From assembly GCA_048265185.1 (NCBI GenBank), contig JBLXBZ010000001.1, forward strand, positions 62,001 through 126,000: a DNA stretch of 64,000 nt. Reading direction: 5' to 3'. Within the stretch, counting starts at the first letter, position 1. Each line of letters opens with the position of its first letter. The position numbers and the translations under genes are program-made. The notes beneath the pieces were generated by a model. The model was not told the DNA's origin, did no database searches, and saw only the letters and a list, made by a program, of their open reading frames with translations. Below, piece by piece: positions 43,506 through 51,419 of the stretch. The DNA is from JBLXBZ01 sp048265185. Lineage in GTDB: Bacteria > Pseudomonadota > Alphaproteobacteria > Rhizobiales > Stappiaceae.

Positions 43506-44633
43506 ATGCGGTTTTTGGCGATGTTTGCGATGGGATTCGCGCTGGCTGGGTGTGGTGCTTTGCCAGGAAACGGCCCTTCGGGACTAAGTATTTCCGCAGA
43601 GGATATCGAGAGCGATTCTGTTCTCTCCGATTATGTAATGGTGCGCTTGGACAGTCCGGCCGCGGCAAAGATAAGCGCGTATCGTCCTACGTCTTTCGCT
43701 AATAATTTCAAAGGGGTCCGCGCTTCCTCCCGTGGCTCGAGGCTTGGCGTTGGCGATCGGTTGATGGTGACGATCTGGGAAGCGGCGCCCGATGGGTTGT
43801 TTTCGACCTCTGACGGGAAGCAGGCTGGCGTTCCTGCCGTGATTGATGAATCCGGCTATATTTTCGTTCCATATGCTGGCCGTATTCAGGCGAATGGCCA
43901 GACCGTGGAATCTCTTCGCGTCGCCATTCAGGAGCGTTTGAAGGGCAAGGCCATTGAGCCACAAGTTCTGGTGATGGTTGACGGCAACGCCAGCAATAGC
44001 GTGGTTGTCGTTGGCGATGTAGCCAAGCCCGGGCAATATCCGCTGTCGATTCGCGGCTCGCGTTTGCTGGAGACCGTGGCCATGGCCGGCGGCGCCCGGC
44101 AGGCGACCTATGAAACGGTGGTCACTGTTAAGCGTGGCAACCGCAGCGGAACGGCGCGTCTTGAAGACCTGATTGAGAATCAAGAAAACAACATTACCTT
44201 GGCTTCCGGCGATAATATTTTATTGTCGCATAAGCCGCGCACATATTCGGCCTTTGGCGCAGTGGGGGGAACCCAGTTGGTTCCGTTCAAAACCGAAAAG
44301 GTCACGTTGGCTGAAGCGCTTGCTCAAGTTGGCGGTTTACGTGACTTCACTGCGGACGCCGGCGGCGTTTTTCTCTTCCGTTATGAAGACGAGAAGCTTG
44401 TCCGGGATTTGAAGCCGCACATCAAGGCGCGCATTCCATCGGGGCGGGTTCCTGTGGTTTACAAGTTGAACTTCCGTCAGCCGAACGCTTTCTTCGTGGC
44501 TCGCTCATTTGAAATGAGAGACAAAGATATTGTGTATGTCGCTAACCATCCAACGGCTGAAATTGGCAAATTCCTGCAAATTATTGGGCCGTTGCTTTCG
44601 AACGTGAGCGTTGCGAGCACGATCGGTCAATAG
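43506..44633 (+). CDS. Outer-membrane polysaccharide export lipoprotein (CtrA/Wza/KpsD family)
   Basis: A 375-residue exporter that forms the outer-membrane channel for capsular polysaccharide. It has a lipoprotein signal with lipobox L-A-G-C, lipid cysteine C16. The Poly_export domain follows ('LGVGDRLMVTIWEA', 'AVIDESGYIFVPYAGRIQA', 'ALAQVGG'), then SLBB domains ('VVVVGDVAKPGQYPL', 'YSAFGAVGGTQLVPF'). Length matches CtrA and Wza rather than the longer E. coli KpsD; rhizobial RkpU is a plausible orthologue. It heads the capsule gene run, followed by a hairpin and then the KpsS-like genes. Confidence 0.92.
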   Translation: MRFLAMFAMGFALAGCGALPGNGPSGLSISAEDIESDSVLSDYVMVRLDSPAAAKISAYRPTSFANNFKGVRASSRGSRLGVGDRLMVTIWEAAPDGLFSTSDGKQAGVPAVIDESGYIFVPYAGRIQANGQTVESLRVAIQERLKGKAIEPQVLVMVDGNASNSVVVVGDVAKPGQYPLSIRGSRLLETVAMAGGARQATYETVVTVKRGNRSGTARLEDLIENQENNITLASGDNILLSHKPRTYSAFGAVGGTQLVPFKTEKVTLAEALAQVGGLRDFTADAGGVFLFRYEDEKLVRDLKPHIKARIPSGRVPVVYKLNFRQPNAFFVARSFEMRDKDIVYVANHPTAEIGKFLQIIGPLLSNVSVASTIGQ

Positions 44634-44663
44634 CGATGATCGCTTTGGGACGTTTAAATGAGA

Positions 44664-44683
44664 GGCGGCGCAAATGCGCCGCC
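44664..44683 (+). terminator. GC-rich hairpin after the export lipoprotein gene
   Basis: GGCGGCGCA (44664–44672) pairs with TGCGCCGCC (44675–44683), giving an 8-bp stem with a 4-base loop. Only a poor T-run follows, so termination before the kpsS-like genes is probably partial. Confidence 0.6.
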
Positions 44684-44790
44684 CTTGTTGCTTTAGTCTT
44701 TGACGACAAATCCGCCGTCCTGTGCAACTGTCGTATTCAGAGTAGCGGTTTTAAAACGTTCAACTGCGGAATTTTGTAACGAGGTGGCTC

Positions 44791-46140
44791 TTGGCCCATG
44801 TGACGCAAAAGACAGTGTTGTTTTTGCAAGGCCCGCCGTCCTGCTTTCCGCGTGTCGTCGCCGACGAGGTCGAGCGTCTTGGCCATCGGGCGCTCAAGAT
44901 TAACTTCGGCCCTGGCGACTGGTTTTATTGGCATGACAAACGCGCCGTAAGTTACCGAGGAGCTTTGGCGGATTGGCCGGACTTTCTTCGTGTCTTTTGT
45001 CGCAAGCATGACGTCACCGACATCGTTTATTATCAGGATCGGTTTCCCCAACATGCGGCGGCGGTTATGGTGGCGCGTGAATTGGAGCTGACGGCGATCA
45101 CGTATGAATTCGGGTATTTGCGTCCTGACTGGATCACTCTTGAACTTGAAGGCATGTCGGCGCTGTCCCATTTTCCCCAGGATGCGGAGCGGATAAAACA
45201 AGCGGCGGCGGAGTTGCCGGATATTGATCGTCAGCGGCTTTACCCTTATCCGTTTCATCTTGAGGCGATTAATGAAGTTACGTTCAACTTGCTGAATGTG
45301 TTCTTTTTTTATCTTTATCCGAGATTTTCTCAGGATAAATATTACCATCCGATCGCTGAATATCTGAGAATGCTGCCTCGTTTGCTCTTGTCGCGTTGGC
45401 GTAACGAGCAAGCTACCATGTTGATCGATAATGTTGTCGAGACAGGATGCCCTTATTTCGTTTTTCCGCTTCAACTGCAAAGCGATTATCAATTACGATA
45501 TAACGCTCCTTTTGATCATTTGGCGGAAGCGGCGGAACAGGTCATGACTTCCTTCGCGCGGGCGGCTCCTCCTGCTTCACGTCTCGTTTTCAAGGTGCAT
45601 CCACTGGACAATGGCATAGAACCTTGGCGCAAGATTTTGAAGACTTTGGCGCGCAAGCATGGGGTCAAGTCACGGGTGTATGTGATTGACGGCGGTGATT
45701 TGGATATATTGCTGCGTCATGCGCGAGGCGCTTTGATGGTGAACAGCACCACCGGCCTGCATGCGCTGCGGGTTGGCTGCCCGACAAAAGTTCTCGGCGT
45801 GGCTGTTTATGATATTGCCGGCCTGACTTGCCAAAAACCTTTGGATGAGTTTTGGCGCAATGCGGAGCGGCCGGATTCTGAAGTTTTGCTGGCGCTTGAG
45901 AAATTGATGGGCGCTGCGATACAGGTCAAAGGAAATTTTTACACCAAGATAGGGCAGAAAGTGGCCGCGAGCGCCATGGCCTCCCGCATAATAGAGCAGA
46001 AGGTTAACATGCCTGCGGCGTTTGAAGACCCCGCGCCGCGTGTGGCGAAAGCGCAGGCGATGGGGCTACCCGTCACCTTTTCCCAGCAATGCGCCGCCGG
46101 CGGGAAAAATAACCGCTGGACGCAAGCTTGGCGTGGATGA
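44791..46140 (+). CDS. kpsS: KpsS-like capsule polysaccharide modification protein, copy 1
   Basis: A 449-residue cytoplasmic protein of the KpsS/LipB family. In E. coli, KpsS adds the first beta-Kdo residue to lyso-phosphatidylglycerol, starting the linker that carries group 2 capsules. Family marks are 'VLFLQGPPSCF', 'INFGPGDWFYW' (the FNxGDxxFW element), 'TYEFGYLRPDWITLE', 'VFPLQLQSDYQLR', 'KVHPLDNG' and 'VNSTTGLHAL'. The start is TTG at 44791, supported by GAGG six bases upstream; GTG at 44800 is an alternative. A second, clearly homologous copy follows directly. Confidence 0.9.
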   Translation: MAHVTQKTVLFLQGPPSCFPRVVADEVERLGHRALKINFGPGDWFYWHDKRAVSYRGALADWPDFLRVFCRKHDVTDIVYYQDRFPQHAAAVMVARELELTAITYEFGYLRPDWITLELEGMSALSHFPQDAERIKQAAAELPDIDRQRLYPYPFHLEAINEVTFNLLNVFFFYLYPRFSQDKYYHPIAEYLRMLPRLLLSRWRNEQATMLIDNVVETGCPYFVFPLQLQSDYQLRYNAPFDHLAEAAEQVMTSFARAAPPASRLVFKVHPLDNGIEPWRKILKTLARKHGVKSRVYVIDGGDLDILLRHARGALMVNSTTGLHALRVGCPTKVLGVAVYDIAGLTCQKPLDEFWRNAERPDSEVLLALEKLMGAAIQVKGNFYTKIGQKVAASAMASRIIEQKVNMPAAFEDPAPRVAKAQAMGLPVTFSQQCAAGGKNNRWTQAWRG

Positions 46141-46144
46141 ATTC

Positions 46145-47434
46145 GTGAGTCGCTCACCCTCGATGCGCTGTTTTCTGTTTCTGCAAGGCCCCTTGTCGCC
46201 TCTGTATCGATTGCTGGGAAAGCGTTTGCGCGTGGCTGGCCACACTGTGCGCCGTATTAATTTTTGCGCTGGGGACTGGCTGCATTGGCGGGGCGAGGGA
46301 GTTTTTAGCTACAAGGGCGCGCCAGAGGCCTGGAAAGACTATATCGCTGAATTTATCCGCCGTGAGAATGTTACCGACGTGATCATGCATGGTGATCGTC
46401 GCTTCTACCACAAGGTTGCGGTTGACGTCGCCGCCGCGTATGGGGTCAGGGTTATCGCAACGGAGCTTGGGTATTTGCGCCCCGGCTGGATGACTGTGGA
46501 GCAAGGCGGTTTTTCCACGCTCAGTCATTTTCCTGCGGACCTTGAAACGATCGTCAGAATCGCCGATCAAGTGGCGGAGCCAGATCTTACCCCGCAGTTT
46601 CCCGGCTCGTTCGCATTAGAAGCTTGGCAAGATATATCTTATCATGGCTTGAATGTTTTGGCGGGGGCGCTTTATCCGCGCTATAGGCGCCATACGCCGC
46701 TGCATCCGGTCATTGATTACGCATGGTGGGCGCGGCGTTTGCTGGGCGAGCGCCGCCGGAAGGTCGCCGCCATGGAACGGCAACGGCGCGTTTTGGCGTC
46801 GGAGGAGCCGTTTTTTATCGTTCCACTTCAGGTGGAGGGGGATTATCAGTTAACCGCGCATTCTCCATTCAAGACAATGCAGAAAGCGCTCGAAGTGATT
46901 GTTCATTCTTTCGCCGAGGCTGCGTCGCAGAAGGCGCGTCTTTTGGTGAAGGCGCATCCATTGGATAATGGCCGAAGCAATTGGCCGGCGCGTATTCGCC
47001 ATATGTGCGAAACGTCGAAGTTAGGCGACAGGCTGATCTTTCTTGACGGCGGCGCATTGTCAAAACTTGTTCCTCGTGCGCAAGGACTGGTGACCGTCAA
47101 CAGCACGGCCGGGCTGGAAGCCTTGCAGCTTGGATGCGCGGTGAAAACATTGGTTCCCAGCCTTTATGATATTGAAGGACTAACGTTTCAGGGGGCTTTG
47201 GATGATTTTTGGCGCGCGCCGTCAAAACCTGACGCTCAATTGGTCCGGTGCTTTGTGCGCGCGTTGGCGGCGACTTTGCAGGAGCGTGGTTCAATTCATA
47301 ACAAGCAAGGGGTGGTTGTCGCCGCCGATAATATTGCTAGGCGAATTTTGGACGATCGTTTGAACCAGCCCGATGGGTTTGTGGATCCGCCTCCGCGTAA
47401 GGCTCGCGCCTTGAGCCTTGGCGTTCCGTTTTGA
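46145..47434 (+). CDS. kpsS: KpsS-like capsule polysaccharide modification protein, copy 2
   Basis: A ~429-residue paralogue of the preceding protein, with all the same landmarks: 'CFLFLQGPLSPLY', 'INFCAGDWLHW', 'ATELGYLRPGWMTVE', 'IVPLQVEGDYQL', 'KAHPLDNG' and 'VNSTAGLEAL'. The GTG at 46145 is favoured because it gives an N-terminus equal in length to copy 1. GTG 46133 would overlap the upstream stop, and ATG 46163 is also possible. Its stop overlaps the next gene by ATGA. Two copies in tandem suggest two successive transfers, or different acceptor or donor preferences. Confidence 0.88.
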   Translation: MSRSPSMRCFLFLQGPLSPLYRLLGKRLRVAGHTVRRINFCAGDWLHWRGEGVFSYKGAPEAWKDYIAEFIRRENVTDVIMHGDRRFYHKVAVDVAAAYGVRVIATELGYLRPGWMTVEQGGFSTLSHFPADLETIVRIADQVAEPDLTPQFPGSFALEAWQDISYHGLNVLAGALYPRYRRHTPLHPVIDYAWWARRLLGERRRKVAAMERQRRVLASEEPFFIVPLQVEGDYQLTAHSPFKTMQKALEVIVHSFAEAASQKARLLVKAHPLDNGRSNWPARIRHMCETSKLGDRLIFLDGGALSKLVPRAQGLVTVNSTAGLEALQLGCAVKTLVPSLYDIEGLTFQGALDDFWRAPSKPDAQLVRCFVRALAATLQERGSIHNKQGVVVAADNIARRILDDRLNQPDGFVDPPPRKARALSLGVPF

Positions 47435-49155
47435 AAACTGAGAAAACCGGGTTCTCCATGTTGTCTTCGCCGTTTGTAATCATGGATTCGCAACTTCTCG
47501 CCTTGCGGTCGGCATTTGACAAATCGTTGCCCTATTGGATTACGTCGCGCCAGATTTTTATAGGTGCGGCGAAGGGAGTGGTCATCGGCTGGTCGCAGGA
47601 GAGATTCGCGGCGGCGCGTGAGCTGTGTCTGCGGCGAAACATCCCCGTGGTCCTAGCGGGCGCCGGCCCCCTTAAACCTCTGGCGTCAAAAACGTTCTCC
47701 GACCCTGCTTCGATATATTGGTTGCCGATTTCCTTTGAGACCATGGAGCGCTGTAAAACTCTTGAGGAAGCTTTTCATCAAACACTCGCTTCACTTCCAG
47801 CGGTGGACGATGCTTTTGTGAAAAGAATCGTGGAAACGATCAGCGGGCTTGATCCCGCGTTCTCCGCTTTCACGGTGGGAGGTGAGCGCACGGGAGATAA
47901 GCGGGAACGGCCCACCGCTTTGTCGCATATGTTCGAGGCGAGCGCTTCCGCGCCAGCGAGTCAGCGCGCCGCATTTCTTATGCATGCGTGTTTTTTTCCA
48001 AACCCTTATGGCGCGGGCGCGCTTGAACTTGAAGTAGCGCTGGCGGCGTTTCAAGCCTTCGCCGCGCACGCGCGGGAAAATCAAGCGCCGGTTTTTTGTT
48101 TTGGCGCGCAATTCTGGAATCACGCTTCTATTTCGGCGATTTTTGGCGCGCCGGAGATGCCTGTGGCGTTTTGTAAAACTGCAGAAGAGGCTATCGCCAA
48201 AGCGCGAGACCATAAAGGGCGTGTTTTGTCGTGGGCGGGAAAAACCACGGAAGACATGGAACGCCGCGCGCGTGCTGAAAGCGTTCCTTTGCTACGGATT
48301 GAGGATGGATTCATCCGCTCTGTTGGGTTGGGAGCTGGATTGACGCGTGGGGCGTCCCTTGCCTTTGACGATGAGGGAATTTACTTCGACGCGACAAGGC
48401 CAAGCCGAATGGAGCGATTGTTGCAAAATGCGGATGTCTCTTTGGCGCAACGGCGGCGGGCGGAAGGTCTGCGAGCGATGATTGTGAGCGCGCGCATCAC
48501 TAAATATAACGTGGGCCGGGCGGGAGCGGAAATCAATGCGCCTTCTGGACGTGAGGTGGTGCTGGCGCCGGGGCAGGTCGCGGACGACGCGGGAGTTCGT
48601 AAATCTCTGTCTTCGGTTATAGATTGCGCTTCTTGCGAGAACGTCAATTTGGAGCTGTTAAAAGCCGTGCGCGCGCGCAACCCGAACGCTTTCATCGTCT
48701 TCAAGCCGCATCCCGACGTCCAGACAGGTTTGAGACGAGGAAAACTGTCGGAGGAGGAGCTTTCCGGTCTGGCGGATTTCGTCGCCAATGACGCCGGTAT
48801 CATTGACCTTATTGAACAGGTCGACCGGATCGAGACATTTTCCTCTCTTTCAGGATTTGAGGCGCTGCTTCGCGGTAAGCCGGTGACGGTCTATGGCATG
48901 CCGTTTTACGCGGGATGGGGACTTACGAATGATGTGACGCCTTGCGCTCGGCGCACGCGTATTCGTACGTTGAATGAATTGATCTATATCTCTCTGGTGG
49001 AATATGCGCGTTCCATTGACCCGGTGACGCTGAAGCCCTGTACGCCAGAGTTCTTAATTGAGCGATTGCAGGCGCAAAAATCAAGCGGTTTTCACCGTGC
49101 GAAAGCATGGCTATTGCGCGAGTTATCTTGGGTTACAAGAAAATTGGGCGTCTGA
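47431..49155 (+). CDS. kpsC: KpsC-like capsule polysaccharide biosynthesis protein (RkpJ-type)
   Basis: A 574-residue protein whose C-terminal ~330 residues match the KpsC catalytic module: 'LLRIEDGFIRSVGLGAGL', 'GIYFDATRPSRMERLL', 'KYNVG', 'VLAPGQVADDAG', 'FKPHPDV', 'GFEALLRGKPVTVYG' and 'FYAGWGLTND'. E. coli KpsC has two such modules that alternately add beta-Kdo; here only the second is clear, and the N-terminal ~240 residues are divergent ('FGAQFWNHASISAIFG'). It starts within the stop of the KpsS copy (ATGA). Rhizobial RkpJ is the likely counterpart. It probably extends the capsule linker, though Kdo as donor is inferred. Confidence 0.88.
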   Translation: MKTEKTGFSMLSSPFVIMDSQLLALRSAFDKSLPYWITSRQIFIGAAKGVVIGWSQERFAAARELCLRRNIPVVLAGAGPLKPLASKTFSDPASIYWLPISFETMERCKTLEEAFHQTLASLPAVDDAFVKRIVETISGLDPAFSAFTVGGERTGDKRERPTALSHMFEASASAPASQRAAFLMHACFFPNPYGAGALELEVALAAFQAFAAHARENQAPVFCFGAQFWNHASISAIFGAPEMPVAFCKTAEEAIAKARDHKGRVLSWAGKTTEDMERRARAESVPLLRIEDGFIRSVGLGAGLTRGASLAFDDEGIYFDATRPSRMERLLQNADVSLAQRRRAEGLRAMIVSARITKYNVGRAGAEINAPSGREVVLAPGQVADDAGVRKSLSSVIDCASCENVNLELLKAVRARNPNAFIVFKPHPDVQTGLRRGKLSEEELSGLADFVANDAGIIDLIEQVDRIETFSSLSGFEALLRGKPVTVYGMPFYAGWGLTNDVTPCARRTRIRTLNELIYISLVEYARSIDPVTLKPCTPEFLIERLQAQKSSGFHRAKAWLLRELSWVTRKLGV

Positions 49156-49188
49156 TCGGCGCGGTTTCAAAGAACTGGTGGTGTTGAT

Positions 49189-49986
49189 ATGGGCTCGGCG
49201 AAAACAATCGTAATCACTGGCGCAAGTGGCGGAATAGGCTGCGAGTTGGCGCGCCAATATGCCCGTACCGGGGTTGTCTTGGGGTTGATTGGGCGCGATT
49301 TCGCTCGCCTGGAGCCGTTGGCGCAGGTTTGCCGCTCGCTTGGGGCCGAAGTACTCTGCGGCGCGGTTGATATTCGTGATCGGGAGGGGCTGCGGCGATG
49401 GCTGGAAGAGTTTGACGCGCGTCATCCGGTGGATCTCCTGATCGTAAATGCGGGCGTGACATGCGGTCTGGGGCCGGGAAAGTCGCGGGAAACGGACGAA
49501 GAAGCCGATCGTTTATGCGATATCAACTACAGGGGAACAGTAAATACCGTCAGCAGTTTGGTGGAGCATATGCGCGCGCGAAAATCCGGGCGCATTGTGC
49601 TGATAGCGTCACTGGCGGGAATGCGCGCTTTGCCGGACATGCCATCTTACAGCGCGACCAAAGCGGCGGTGATCGCTTATGGCCACTCGCTTCGTGGTTG
49701 GCTGAGGCCTTTTGGCGTTTCGGTGACGATTATTTGTCCCGGTTTTGTAACTTCGCCCATGTCCGCGCGTCATCATGGCAATAAACCGTTTGAGATTTCA
49801 GCGGAAAAAGCTGCGGTGAAAATCAGGCGGGCGATTGCGACGCGCCGGAATTTTTATGCGTTTCCTTTTATCTTGGCCGCTGGCGTTTACGCCCAACGCT
49901 TTCTTCCTCCCCGAATATCCGATTGGTTTATGAAGAGCTATGCGGCCGAGGTGGAGGAGGATCCACGCTATAGAACGAAAACGTAA
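49189..49986 (+). CDS. rkpH: Short-chain dehydrogenase/reductase, RkpH-like
   Basis: A 265-residue classical SDR. The cofactor motif TGASGGIG lies at 10–17, NAG at 87–89, and catalytic S141, Y154 and K158 ('SYSATK'). A hydrophobic C-terminal segment ('FPFILAAGVYAQRFL') suggests membrane contact and lipid substrates, as in 3-ketosphinganine reductases. In the rhizobial rkp-1 region the SDR RkpH accompanies RkpG and RkpA; here it would reduce the ketone made by RkpG. It lies 33 bp after kpsC and converges on rkpG 41 bp away. Confidence 0.85.
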   Translation: MGSAKTIVITGASGGIGCELARQYARTGVVLGLIGRDFARLEPLAQVCRSLGAEVLCGAVDIRDREGLRRWLEEFDARHPVDLLIVNAGVTCGLGPGKSRETDEEADRLCDINYRGTVNTVSSLVEHMRARKSGRIVLIASLAGMRALPDMPSYSATKAAVIAYGHSLRGWLRPFGVSVTIICPGFVTSPMSARHHGNKPFEISAEKAAVKIRRAIATRRNFYAFPFILAAGVYAQRFLPPRISDWFMKSYAAEVEEDPRYRTKT

Positions 49987-50027
49987 GGGGAGGCTAGGGA
50001 TGCAAATGTTCTGTATCTTTTGTGAAT

Positions 50028-51419
50028 CTAGCCGTCACCCAATTCCATCAGCTTGCTGACGCTCACGCCTTCTTCCTGAATGATCTTCAGTTCTTGCGCC
50101 GTGGCTGCGACTGCATTGTCGATTTGCTCGTCCGTATGCAGGCTGGTGATGAAAAACCTCAGACGCGCCGCCTTTTCCGCAACGGCGGGGAATATGATGG
50201 GCAGGGCGTTGACGCCGCGCTCCAGCAAGCGGTTGGCGAGCACCACTGCGCGCACGGAGTCGCCGACGATCACAGGGACAATAGAGTAACCGGCGCTTGG
50301 ACCTGTGTCGAGGCCGGCTTCTTTGGCCTTTTGCAAGAAACGAGCGCCATTACGAGCAAGCGCGTCGACACGCTCCGGTTCGCGCGCCATGATTTTACAG
50401 GACGTTATCGCGGCGGCGGAAAGGGCCGGGGACAGGCCTACGGAGAAGACGAAACCGGGCGCGCTCGCGCGAAGATAATTACAGAGAGTTTTGGAGCCTG
50501 CGATATATCCCCCGCATGAGGAGAATGTCTTCGACAGGGTTCCCATCCACATTTCCACGTGGTTTGGATCAACGTCAAAATGTTCCGCGATTCCGCGTCC
50601 GGTTTTTCCCAAAACGCCGATAGAATGCGCCTCATCCACCAGAAGCCATGCGTCATAGGCCTGCTTCAGGGCGATTATTTTCGGCAAATCCGGAAAATCG
50701 CCATCCATGGAGTAAAGACCCTCGACCACGATCAGAACGTGATTGAACTTATGCCGATTGGTTTCGAGCAACTTCTCAAGCGCGTCGAGATCGCCATGAG
50801 GGAAATTCATCCGCGCGGCGCCGGACAAACGCGCGCCCTCGCTGATGGAGTTGTGAATGAAGCTGTCGGTGAGGATCAGGTCGCCCTGACGCATCATATG
50901 TCCGATGGTGGTGACGTTAGTTGCATGGCCGCTAACCATGACGACGGCGTCCTCCACTCCGTGAACCGCCGCCAGCCTTTCCTCCAGCTCCCGGTGGAAC
51001 GGTCGCTCGCCAGCGACGACGCGCGAGGCGGAGACGCTGGTTCCATAGGTTTCCACGGCGAGCGCCGCTGCGGCGTTGACTTCAGGGTGACCGTTTAAGC
51101 CCAGATAGTTGTAGGACGCAAAATTATCGTGGGTCCGGTTGCCGATCAGAGTCGTGTCTGCCGCCAGCGCGTCATGAGCGCGAAAAAACGGGTTTTCAAT
51201 TCCCATCATGTTAGCGGCGACGCGTTGCATTTCCAGTTGCCGCACCTCAGCTAAATCGCCGAAGTCAAACACGCGTTTTTGCGAAGTCTTGGCTTCCGCT
51301 TTCGCGGTTGACGCCGCCCGTCTGGTCTTTGCGGCTTTGCGGCCTGCGCGCAAGTCTGTCATCATTTTTGAGCGATCCGTGGAGGCTATGCCTCCAAGGC
51401 TTTTGGCGTCGCGTTTCAT
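50028..51419 (-). CDS. rkpG: Alpha-oxoamine synthase, RkpG-like
   Basis: A 463-residue PLP enzyme of the family that includes serine palmitoyltransferase, 8-amino-7-oxononanoate synthase and 2-amino-3-ketobutyrate ligase. These condense an amino acid with an acyl thioester and release CO2. Landmarks are 'YNYLGLNGHPEV', 'LTDSFIHNS', DEAHS (262–266) and the PLP lysine K297 ('GTLSKTFSSCGGYIAG'). An unusual ~50-residue Lys/Arg/Ala-rich N-terminal extension precedes the domain. It overlaps the rkpA stop by 4 bp, so it is translated together with the synthase that would supply its acyl-ACP. The amino-acid substrate is unknown. Confidence 0.9.
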   Translation of the reverse strand: MKRDAKSLGGIASTDRSKMMTDLRAGRKAAKTRRAASTAKAEAKTSQKRVFDFGDLAEVRQLEMQRVAANMMGIENPFFRAHDALAADTTLIGNRTHDNFASYNYLGLNGHPEVNAAAALAVETYGTSVSASRVVAGERPFHRELEERLAAVHGVEDAVVMVSGHATNVTTIGHMMRQGDLILTDSFIHNSISEGARLSGAARMNFPHGDLDALEKLLETNRHKFNHVLIVVEGLYSMDGDFPDLPKIIALKQAYDAWLLVDEAHSIGVLGKTGRGIAEHFDVDPNHVEMWMGTLSKTFSSCGGYIAGSKTLCNYLRASAPGFVFSVGLSPALSAAAITSCKIMAREPERVDALARNGARFLQKAKEAGLDTGPSAGYSIVPVIVGDSVRAVVLANRLLERGVNALPIIFPAVAEKAARLRFFITSLHTDEQIDNAVAATAQELKIIQEEGVSVSKLMELGDG

